The position numbers and the translations under genes were made by a program. Below are positions 1 to 6,140 of a stretch of DNA of 18,125 nt, one piece after another; positions within the stretch are counted from its first letter, which is position 1, and every line of letters begins with the position of its first letter. Source of the DNA: Methanocalculus sp. MSAO_Arc2 (GTDB lineage: Archaea; Halobacteriota; Methanomicrobia; Methanomicrobiales; Methanocorpusculaceae); the NCBI GenBank assembly GCA_003838065.1, contig QZAC01000139.1:1-18125 (forward strand). The letters run 5' to 3'. Below the pieces are notes generated by a model that saw only the letters and a program-made list of their open reading frames with translations, had not been told where the DNA came from and ran no database searches.

Positions 1-909
1 CTTGAGAAATTCGGATAGGATGAGTGTTTCAAAGAGCCCTCCTTTGATGGGATGGTACCTGAGATCGTCAGCTTTTTGTATCCCACAGAGATGTGCTGCA
101 AGCCCCGGGTCGGTGAAGTACAGTTTTGGTGTTTTTACAAGATGCTTGTTGAAGTTTTTATGGTGGGGGGAAATCAGGATAATGATAAGTGATGTTTCCA
201 GCAGAGATAACCACTTCTTTGCCGTGTTATGGGTGATACCGCAGTCGTTGGCAATGGATGAGAAGTTTAAGATCTGTCCTGTCCGGTTGGCACACATCTT
301 CATAAATGCCTGGAATGTCGAGAGATTCTCCACCTGCTTCAGGAGACGAAGATCACGCTCAATGTATGTCTGGATATATGATGAGTAGAAATCTGATGGT
401 TGAATGGGGCTTTCGTAGGGGCGGGGATAAAGACCCGCATACAGGATCTCCTCATAGGTGTCAGGCATAATCCCGGCACGGGCAATCTCCCTCATCGAGA
501 GAGGAAGGAGCCGGATTATTCCGATACATCCTGCAAGTGACTGGGATATCTGCTCCATCATCAGGAAGTTCTGCGATCCGGTGAGGATAAACTGCCCGGG
601 CTTTCTCTGCCGGTCAAGAACACCCTAAAGGTATGAAAAAAGCTCTGGAACCCTCTGAACCTCATCAAAGACTGCTCCGGTCTCTTCGTACTGTCCAAGA
701 AAGCTGCGTGGATCTCCCTCGGCGAATGTGCGGGTATCGGAATCTTCAAGTAGTACATAGGGTTTATCGGGAAATACTGACCGGACAAGCGTCGTCTTCC
801 CCAACTGGCGTGGACCGATCACCGAAATGGCAGGAAACCAGGTGGCAAGTATTCGAAGCTTCTCCTCTGCATCCCGTTTGATCATGGGAGTCCTGATCTG
901 GGTGGACAT
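1..909 (-). pseudogene. AAA-type ATPase with C-terminal DUF4143 domain, broken by an in-frame amber stop and cut by the window edge
   Basis: Read on the minus strand from ATG at 907-909, the protein has a Walker A motif GPRQLGKTT and a Walker B region AVFDEVQRVPEL, typical of the archaeal/bacterial ATPases that carry a DUF4143 tail. A TAG codon at 625-627 (codon 95) follows ELFSYL. The same frame then continues without another stop to base 1, with recognisable family sequence: GQFILTGSQNFLMMEQ, PLSMREIARAG, YIQTYIERDLR, NTAKKWLSLLE and YFTDPGLAAHL. Relatives usually have Gln where the stop lies, so CAG to TAG is the simplest explanation. The 94-residue N-terminal piece would lack most of the fold, so I call a pseudogene, although a sequencing error or readthrough is possible. 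The start was chosen because the upstream in-frame ATG at 954 lies before the TATA-like sequences. The family's cellular role is poorly defined. Confidence 0.8.
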
Positions 910-920
910 ATTGTAAATCT

Positions 921-946
921 TATTTATAATTTGTCTATATATGTAT
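921..946 (-). promoter_or_regulatory. TATA-like promoter of the AAA ATPase gene
   Basis: On the minus strand two AT-rich boxes, ATTATAAATA (930-921) and a TATATA-containing stretch (946-935), lie about 12-37 bases before the ATG at 909. Archaeal TATA boxes normally sit about 25 bases before the transcription start, so the more distant box would give a nearly leaderless message. Inferred from composition and position only. Confidence 0.35.
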
Positions 947-1072
947 TCTCGCAACCAGCAAAGGAGAGTGGTTCTGGCGAATATGCTGAAGAATCTGGAT
1001 TCCCTTCTTGCTCACCATGGTAATTCCTGACTCTCTCCCTGTTTTCCAGTTCGAGAGAAGCTGCTCATAAAG

Positions 1073-1085
1073 AATATTTATTTAC
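1073..1085 (+). promoter_or_regulatory. TATA-like promoter of the corrinoid importer operon
   Basis: AATATTTATTTAC lies about 30 bases before the ATG at 1110 and follows A-rich bases that could serve as a BRE. The spacing implies a short or absent leader. The rest of the 910-1109 gap shows no convincing gene. No cobalamin riboswitch-like sequence was recognised. Confidence 0.4.
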
Positions 1086-1109
1086 CTTAAAAAAACAAAA
1101 CTTGATATA

Positions 1110-2060
1110 ATGCGGTACCGGGCACCTGCTATCCTCATCCTTCTCTTTGCAGCTCTCTGTCTCAGTATGCTCATCGCTGTCGCAACCGGACCAATACGGA
1201 TTCCGCTCTCCTCGGTCCTCCTGGATGAAACTGCACACCAGATCATCTTCGATATCCGGCTCCCCCGTGTCATCGCGGCGGTGCTGGTCGGTGCGGCGCT
1301 TGCAACCGCGGGAACAGCGATGCAGGCGCTCTTCAAGAACCCGATGGCCGATCCCTATATCATCGGGACATCTGCCGGGGGATCGCTAGGCGCGGTTGCC
1401 TCTATTGTATTCCTGGCAGGTGCTGGCCTTCCGGTCTTTGCATTCACCGGTGCCGTCGGGGCAACCTTCGTGGTCTACACCATAGCGCGCCGGGGCGGGA
1501 AGATCCCGGTTGAGACCCTGCTTTTGACTGGTGTTGCCCTCTCGATGTTTCTCTCGGCAATGCTCTCGTTTCTCATGTATACTGCCGGAAAGAGCCTGCA
1601 CCAGATCGTCTTCTGGCTGATGGGCGGGTTCTGGACGGTTTCCTGGGACCAGGTATGGGTCGCTCTCCTCATCCCGGCAGGCTGTGTACTGATCTATCTT
1701 TTTGCCCGTGACATCAACATCATCTCGCTCGGCGATGACGAAGCTGTCCATCTCGGGGTGAATGTAGAGCAGCTGAAAATCCTCCTTCTCTTTGCGAGCG
1801 CAGTCCTTGCCGGCATTGCCGTCTCCATCGCTGGTGCAATCGGGTTCATCGGCCTGATCACCCCCCACCTGATGCGCACTATCGTCGGGCCGGATCACCG
1901 GGTGCTCTTCCCCGCCGCAATTCTGGCGGGAGCACTGATCCTCCTCTGGTCAGATACCTTCACCCGGACATTTGGAAACGAGATGCCGGTTGGGATTATC
2001 ACGGCATTTCTTGGTGCTCCCTTCTTCATGTATCTCCTGCGGAGGAGGAGTGCAGTATGA
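1110..2060 (+). CDS. btuC: FecCD/BtuC-family ABC transporter permease, likely for corrinoids
   Basis: This 316-residue polytopic membrane protein is the translocation channel of a type II ABC importer of the BtuC/FecCD family, which carry vitamin B12, haem or iron chelates. Visible family signatures are the KNPMADPYIIGTSAGG segment after the first helices, the cytoplasmic coupling region around LGVNVEQLK, and the closing block IAGAIGFIGLITPHLMR with GPDHRVLFP. About nine or ten hydrophobic helices can be traced. It is slightly shorter than typical BtuC (about 325-350) but has no obvious gap. Its stop overlaps the ATG of the ATPase gene (ATGA at 2057-2060), and a binding protein follows, so the three form one import system. 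Corrinoid is the favoured substrate because the binding protein and the extended ATPase resemble archaeal BtuF and BtuD. Siderophore or haem uptake cannot be excluded. Confidence 0.85.
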   Translation: MRYRAPAILILLFAALCLSMLIAVATGPIRIPLSSVLLDETAHQIIFDIRLPRVIAAVLVGAALATAGTAMQALFKNPMADPYIIGTSAGGSLGAVASIVFLAGAGLPVFAFTGAVGATFVVYTIARRGGKIPVETLLLTGVALSMFLSAMLSFLMYTAGKSLHQIVFWLMGGFWTVSWDQVWVALLIPAGCVLIYLFARDINIISLGDDEAVHLGVNVEQLKILLLFASAVLAGIAVSIAGAIGFIGLITPHLMRTIVGPDHRVLFPAAILAGALILLWSDTFTRTFGNEMPVGIITAFLGAPFFMYLLRRRSAV

Positions 2061-3283
2061 AGGCTGTCGATGTCGTTGATCTTGATGTCAGGTACGGAGC
2101 GCATCAGATCCTGGAGGAGATTGCCTTCTCAGTGCAGTCTGGTGAGATGATCGGGATCTGCGGCCCGAATGGCTCCGGAAAGACCACCCTCCTGAAAGCC
2201 ATGAGCAGGATCGTTGCCCCGGCAGGAGGAGACGTCTACTACAATGGCGATCAGTTGGACTCCCTCTCCTTCCGGATGCTGGCGCAACGGGTGGCGGTCG
2301 TTCCCCAGGAGACGGCTATCAATTTTGATTTCACGGTTTCTGAGATCGTGATGATGGGCCGCCACCCCTATATCGGCAGGTTCGCTTCAGAAAGCAAGCA
2401 TGATTATGCGATCTGTGAGCGGGTGATGCGGCTTGCCAATGTCTCACACCTGGCCGGTATGCCGGTGAACCAGATCAGCGGCGGCGAGCGGCAACGGGTC
2501 CTGATCGCCCGGGCTCTGGCACAGGAGCCGGATATCCTGCTTCTGGATGAAGCAACATCGCACCTTGACATCAGCCACCAGATCGAGATTCTCACAATCA
2601 TCAGAAAGGAGATGGAGAAGACAGCGACGATCAGCGTCTTCCATGACATCAATCTTGCTTCCTGCTATTGCGACCGGATCCTTCTTTTAAAGGAGAGACG
2701 GATTGCCGCTATCGGCACACCGGCAGAGGTGCTGACAGAGGATCTGATCCAATCGGTTTATGGAATCAACGTCATTGTAGGGACGCACCCGTCCACGAAA
2801 AGGCCGTATATCCTCCCGGTCTATGAGAAGAGGCAGGTGGAAACAGGTGGAAAGAGGGTCCATCTGGTCTGCGGAGGTGGCACAGGTTCACTGATTCAAA
2901 GAGAGCTTTACCAGTCTGGTTGTCTTTTCTCCACCGGTGTCCTGAATGTCCTTGATTCAGATTACACAACAGCACAAGAACTTGGAATTCCGGTTGTATC
3001 CGAAGCGCCGTTTGCTTCAATATCCAAAGATGCTTCCGGAGCACTCGCCCCCTTTCTTGAGGAGGCGGATATGATTCTGCTTGTTCCCATGCCGGTTGGG
3101 AGGGGGAATCTCGATAATATACGGCTTTTGGAGCCATATGCCGAAAAGACGGTTCTTGTAGGGTGCGTGGAATCGTTTCAAGACTATACCGGAGGAGAGG
3201 CTCTGAAAGTTCTCTCCCGGCTTCTTGAGAGCGGTATGGTGGTTGTTGATTCTCTGGAAAATGCCTTGAAAAGCCGATTGTGA
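2057..3283 (+). CDS. btuD: BtuD-type ABC transporter ATPase with extra C-terminal domain
   Basis: This 408-residue protein powers the adjacent permease by ATP hydrolysis. Residues 1 to about 255 are a complete ABC ATPase: Walker A GPNGSGKTT (36-44), Q-loop Q84, signature SGGERQR (141-147), Walker B ILLLDE (160-165) and switch His196 in FHD. Residues about 262-408 are an added domain beginning KRVHLVCGGGTGSLIQ, whose glycine-rich turn after a beta strand suggests a Rossmann-like alpha/beta fold. It also contains LLVPMPVGRGNLDN and closes with a strand/helix pattern ending in ALKSRL. Ordinary BtuD is only about 250-270 residues. From memory, related extensions occur on cobalamin-import ATPases of halophiles and methanogens. 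Their function is not established here, and ligand sensing or corrinoid handling is a guess. The gene overlaps btuC by four bases and is translationally coupled to it. Confidence 0.87.
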   Translation: MKAVDVVDLDVRYGAHQILEEIAFSVQSGEMIGICGPNGSGKTTLLKAMSRIVAPAGGDVYYNGDQLDSLSFRMLAQRVAVVPQETAINFDFTVSEIVMMGRHPYIGRFASESKHDYAICERVMRLANVSHLAGMPVNQISGGERQRVLIARALAQEPDILLLDEATSHLDISHQIEILTIIRKEMEKTATISVFHDINLASCYCDRILLLKERRIAAIGTPAEVLTEDLIQSVYGINVIVGTHPSTKRPYILPVYEKRQVETGGKRVHLVCGGGTGSLIQRELYQSGCLFSTGVLNVLDSDYTTAQELGIPVVSEAPFASISKDASGALAPFLEEADMILLVPMPVGRGNLDNIRLLEPYAEKTVLVGCVESFQDYTGGEALKVLSRLLESGMVVVDSLENALKSRL

Positions 3284-3292
3284 GTATTTATA
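3284..3292 (+). promoter_or_regulatory. TATA-like box before the binding-protein gene
   Basis: AGTATTTATAAC lies immediately after the btuD stop and about 45 bases before the ATG at 3337. It could give the binding protein its own transcript with a leader of roughly 20-30 bases, allowing binding protein in excess over transporter. The 53-base gap makes co-transcription from btuC equally possible. Confidence 0.3.
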
Positions 3293-3336
3293 ACGATTAT
3301 ATGTAGTTTCATGAACTATTTGGGGTCTGTGATTGA

Positions 3337-4413
3337 ATGATGTATAGATGGATGAAGAGTATGTGGAAAAGTGTTGTAATACTGGCATTTATCCTGGTGC
3401 TCTGTACCGGGGTTGCAGCTGTCCCGGCTGAAGGGGGATCAGCAGATCAGACATCGCTCTGTGCAGATGAGAATGTGGTCATCAGTGTTATTGATTATTC
3501 TGGTCGCGTAATAACCATCAAAGATTATCCTGAGCGTATCGTATCCCTTGCCCCATCCAATACAGAACTCATCTTTGCCATTGGTGCAGGCGGCCGGCTC
3601 GTTGCAGTGGCTGACCAGAGTGACTATCCCATAGAGGCACTTGCCATCCCGACAGTGGGAGGATTCAAGACGATCAGCATCGAGAAGGTCCTGGCTGCAA
3701 AACCGGATCTGGTGGTTGCATCGACAGGTAATACCGCTCAGGTGCTTGATCGGCTCAGGTCACTTGGCGTTGTCGTGTTGGTAATCGACCCGGAGACGAT
3801 TTCAGAGATGCTTGATGCCATTTTGCTGCTTGGTGCCATTACCGGCAATACCCTGGAAGCAGAGCAGTTGAGTAAAGATTTCAGCGTACGCATCAACGCA
3901 GTAATCGATACAGTGGCAGACCGAAAAGAGACTCCATCTGTTGCCCATATCGTCTGGCATGATCCGGTCTGGGTGTCGGGTGATGGGACCTTCCAGCATG
4001 AGGTGATCACCCGGGCAGGAGGGACAAATGCCTTCGACTCGATTGAGGAATGGGGAATTATCGGGCTTGAAGAGTTTGTTATTGCAAATCCGGACTATAT
4101 TCTCGTCAGCTCAGGGACCGGGATGGATAAGGATGATTATGATATCATCTATGAGTATGTGATGAACGAGCCAAGATTCCAGCGAATGGATGCGGTAAAG
4201 CATAACCGGGTTGTTATCATTGATGCTGATACCATCAGTCGCGGCGGGCCGCGGATTGTGGATGCACTCGAAGAGGTGGCAGAAGTGATACATCCCGATC
4301 TCTTCATGTCAACAGATCGAAAGCGTGTGCCGGTGGAATCATCCCCGGCAGGGATTATTCTCCCTCTCCTGGCAATCAGTGTGATGGTTCTCCTTGCCTG
4401 GAAAAAGATCTGA
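3337..4413 (+). CDS. btuF: BtuF-like corrinoid-binding protein anchored to the membrane
   Basis: This 358-residue substrate-binding protein is of the helical-backbone (BtuF/FepB, cluster A-II) type and delivers ligand outside the cell to the BtuCD channel. A signal or anchor helix spans residues about 12-29 (VVILAFILVLCTGVAAV). The mature domain carries the usual first-lobe motifs: PERIVSLAPSNTELIFAIGA, then VGGFKTISIEKVLAAKPDLV. The second lobe follows with PVWVSGDGTF and GGPRIVDALEEVAEVIHP. A second hydrophobic helix at about 339-358 ends in WKKI, a tail anchor or sorting-type C-terminus common in archaeal surface proteins. In-frame ATGs at 3340 and 3352 are alternative starts; 3337 and 3340 keep extra charged residues before the helix. 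The gene converges on a decayed cache-domain gene 16 bases downstream. Corrinoid is the most likely ligand, with moderate certainty. Confidence 0.83.
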   Translation: MMYRWMKSMWKSVVILAFILVLCTGVAAVPAEGGSADQTSLCADENVVISVIDYSGRVITIKDYPERIVSLAPSNTELIFAIGAGGRLVAVADQSDYPIEALAIPTVGGFKTISIEKVLAAKPDLVVASTGNTAQVLDRLRSLGVVVLVIDPETISEMLDAILLLGAITGNTLEAEQLSKDFSVRINAVIDTVADRKETPSVAHIVWHDPVWVSGDGTFQHEVITRAGGTNAFDSIEEWGIIGLEEFVIANPDYILVSSGTGMDKDDYDIIYEYVMNEPRFQRMDAVKHNRVVIIDADTISRGGPRIVDALEEVAEVIHPDLFMSTDRKRVPVESSPAGIILPLLAISVMVLLAWKKI

Positions 4414-4416
4414 TTC

Positions 4417-4429
4417 TCCCTTCTTTTTC
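4417..4429 (+). terminator. T-rich terminator after the importer operon
   Basis: CTCCCTTCTTTTTCT immediately follows the btuF stop. Archaeal transcription commonly ends at such T-rich tracts without a stem. It lies in the short gap between convergent genes. Confidence 0.35.
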
Positions 4430-5135
4430 TCACCGCCAGTCCGCTTTCCTGTTGACAGCCACCCGCCATTCTGTTCCATGGAGTGAAACCGTCGTCCAGA
4501 CGGACTCTTTCGTCTCATCCCGGAATGAGTAAGTGCCTATCCCCTGCCGCTCTTCTGTGACCCGGGTGACGAATGCAACAAGCTGCGGATATGCAGTATA
4601 GACAGGATCATCCAGGGGCAGTCCGATCTGGTCGGGGTCAGTATCATAGAGGACGCGGCCATCGGTGTCCACGCCACAGACCGTGTATGGTGTCCCGGAA
4701 ACGATCGGCTCTGCCACCTTCCCGATGAGGATCTCAGGTCTTTAGACAAGCGAGGCAAACCCGATGAACCTCCCCGGAAGCTCGCTTGCAGTCCTGTCGC
4801 GGGTGAAGAAGGGTGCCCTGATGAAAATGGAATTTTTCGTAAGATATTGACTGGAGATAGCAGACGGATACAATTCTGGCATCTGGATCTCTTCTTCCTT
4901 TCCCATACCATTTTTCTGCACAACCATCCACGCGGCTCTTCGTTCTCATGAGCCGATCTGGAGACTGCCTGTGTCTTTGAGATGAAATCAATGATAATGG
5001 TAGCCAGAAGAGAGATCCATATCCTGATGCCACCCCGTGAAGACGGATATTTCTCGCGGAGGCTGCTCCGTGATATTGTCAGGTGCTTTTTGATCAGGTT
5101 ATCTGCCCGCTCGCTCTCACAACATTTTGAGGCAT
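4430..5135 (-). pseudogene. Decayed extracellular cache-domain sensor protein
   Basis: On the minus strand the 3' part (4717-4430) encodes IGKVAEPIVSGTPYTV, DGRVLYDTDPDQIGLPLDDP and ESVWTTVSLHGTEWRVAV. These resemble the membrane-distal half of methanogen cache (PAS-like extracellular sensor) proteins. In the same frame upstream, separated only by a TAA at 4742-4744, is FFTRDRTASELPGRFIGFASLV, which is the expected preceding sequence. Further upstream the meaningful frame changes: IRIWISLLATIIIDFISKT, a probable membrane helix, and AVSRSAHENEE lie in another frame, so at least one frameshift is present near 4925-4945. A TATA-like GCTATAAAGA at 5151-5160 and an ATG at 5135 may be the old gene start. 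Such proteins normally sense small molecules outside the cell and often feed chemotaxis or kinase modules. No such module is present here. The family call is moderate; the decay is clear. Confidence 0.65.
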
Positions 5136-5208
5136 ATGATGAGATATGGATCTTTATAGCCGCGGATCTCGATCCTGGCTTCTGGAAGATGCGGATCCCC
5201 TGAGTTCT

Positions 5209-5493
5209 TCAAGGCAGATTTCCATCCCCCATGCAGCCTCTCTGCTTATCCTCGCTCATCCGGACAAGGTACGTAAAGATCTCGCGGACACCGGCAGGGT
5301 CGATCCCAAGCTCGACTGCTGTTTCAACCGCCCGTCCAATCACCTGGTCCCTCTGCTCCGGGTCAACCGGTGGCCTGCCGGCTTTCACCTTCTCGTGTGC
5401 TATCTTCCCGGCTAAAGACTGCCTTTTTCTGATGAGTTCGACGATCTCTGCATCGATCTGTGCGATCTCATTCCGGATCTCATGAATGCCCAT
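5209..5493 (-). CDS. Chorismate mutase, AroQ class
   Basis: This 94-residue all-helical enzyme converts chorismate to prephenate, the branch point toward phenylalanine and tyrosine. The sequence opens EIRNEIAQIDAEIVELIRKR, followed by SLAGKIAHEK and then PVDPEQRDQVI, the standard three-helix AroQ layout. Arg7, Arg24, Lys35 and Arg48 probably match the charged residues that grip the substrate in the E. coli domain. The usual length is 85-100 residues, so this is a stand-alone monofunctional form that would dimerise. The ATG at 5491-5493 is two bases after the stop of a degenerate upstream frame and about 26 bases after a TATA-like ACTTTTTATTATC. No other aromatic amino acid gene is present in the window. 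The last residues (GCMGDGNLP) are non-conserved tail. Confidence 0.88.
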   Translation of the reverse strand: MGIHEIRNEIAQIDAEIVELIRKRQSLAGKIAHEKVKAGRPPVDPEQRDQVIGRAVETAVELGIDPAGVREIFTYLVRMSEDKQRGCMGDGNLP

Positions 5494-5495
5494 GT

Positions 5496-5716
5496 TCAGA
5501 ACTCTCTCTTTCTGATAATAAAAAGTATCTCCTCAATCAATGCCGCATCCAGAAGACACGTAGTATCATCCCCTACGAGAGAGACCGGGATCTCCAGGGC
5601 ATATTTCGGAAAATAACCGGTGCTTCCTTACGCACCGCACCAGGTACAGCAAAAACGACTGCAACCGGCAGATGGTGATCTGCAGCAGCTTCAGTTCTCC
5701 TGATTTGACTGCACAT
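5496..5716 (-). pseudogene. Degenerate reading frames just upstream of chorismate mutase
   Basis: Within the 305-base gap between chorismate mutase and the ATP synthase operon, the minus strand holds two protein-like pieces. One runs from ATG 5716 to TAG 5573 and includes DHHLPVAVVFAVPGAVRKEA. The other is an overlapping frame with no start codon and a stop at 5496-5498, containing YFPKYALEIPVSLVGDDTT and LLDAALIEEILFIIRKREF. The second ends two bases before the chorismate mutase ATG, the spacing expected of an operon partner. Joined by a single frameshift near 5600-5625 they would read as the end of a normal protein. I do not recognise the family. It may be a decayed upstream operon gene, a sequencing error in a real gene, or chance open frames. 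The rest of the gap shows only promoter-like sequence. Confidence 0.35.
5514..5526 (-). promoter_or_regulatory. TATA-like box of chorismate mutase
   Basis: On the minus strand ACTTTTTATTATC lies about 26 bases before the ATG at 5493, which predicts an almost leaderless transcript. It lies inside the degenerate upstream frame, so it would matter only if that gene no longer drives the operon. Confidence 0.35.
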
Positions 5717-5761
5717 AGATCAAAACAGAATTTCCGGGATGAACAGAACACTCTCCGAGGG

Positions 5762-5779
5762 ATTATCTTTATCTTATCA
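5762..5779 (+). promoter_or_regulatory. TATA-like promoter of the ATP synthase operon
   Basis: ATTATCTTTATCTTATC follows a purine-rich GAGGG and lies about 25-35 bases before the preferred ATG at 5799. That is the right distance for a short leader. It is the only AT-rich block near the start of the operon, and the tight gene overlaps downstream suggest it drives all ten genes. Confidence 0.35.
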
Positions 5780-5798
5780 TCTCTCCATATCCAGACTG

Positions 5799-6140
5799 AT
5801 GCCGGTTCATGATATTGAGACTGTCCTGAAAGCCGAAGAGCAGGCTGTTTCAATGATCAGGAATGCAGAGGCAGAAGCTGAACGCAGAATCACCGCCGCA
5901 AAAGAGAAGGCATCAGAGATTATTGCTGAAGAGAAGAAGAAGGCATCAGAAGCAGCAGAAGAGGAGATTGAGAGTGTAGTTCAGGATGCCCGTTCTGCTG
6001 CAGAAACTCTTTCTGAAGAAACCGATCGTGAGGTCGGGAGGATCAGGCAGTCTGCCGTATCCGGGAAGGAAGCAGCAGTTACACTGATTCTCCGTGCGAT
6101 CACAGGAGAGGAGCATGTTCTATCCGGCAGAGATGCATAA
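5799..6140 (+). CDS. atpH: A-type ATP synthase subunit H (peripheral stalk)
   Basis: This 113-residue subunit forms, with subunit E, the peripheral stalk that holds the A/B head against rotation. Residues about 5-90 are a continuous charged heptad-like helix (VLKAEEQAVSMIRNAEAEAE, then EKASEIIAEEKKKASEA). This fits the right-handed coiled coil of AhaH/EG stalks, which are typically about 100-110 residues. An upstream in-frame ATG at 5739 would add 20 residues that overlap the putative TATA box and are not family-like, so 5799 is preferred. The gene opens the operon and overlaps subunit I by 26 bases, the same position as ahaH in Methanosarcina mazei. Short coiled-coil proteins are hard to identify on sequence alone, and the operon position carries much of this call. 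Confidence 0.85.
   Translation: MPVHDIETVLKAEEQAVSMIRNAEAEAERRITAAKEKASEIIAEEKKKASEAAEEEIESVVQDARSAAETLSEETDREVGRIRQSAVSGKEAAVTLILRAITGEEHVLSGRDA

Noticed and set aside
625..627. TAG as a pyrrolysine codon in the ATPase gene
   Set aside because: Pyrrolysine is mainly known from methylamine methyltransferases in other lineages; relatives probably have Gln here, and no PYLIS-like or pyl gene is seen.
983..1029. Fifteen-codon frame after ATG 983
   Set aside because: It is too short, lacks a ribosome-binding site and has no recognisable composition; it may be chance or a gene-end remnant.
955..1109. Cobalamin riboswitch before the importer operon
   Set aside because: No B12-box-like conserved core or pairing scheme was found, and the predicted leader is almost absent.
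5739..5798. Longer start for subunit H at 5739
   Set aside because: It would add 20 residues encoded by the putative TATA region and unlike known H subunits.
5566..5853. 95-residue minus-strand frame crossing the ATP synthase promoter region
   Set aside because: It runs antisense through the start of subunit H, has no recognisable motif, and starts inside the coiled-coil coding region.
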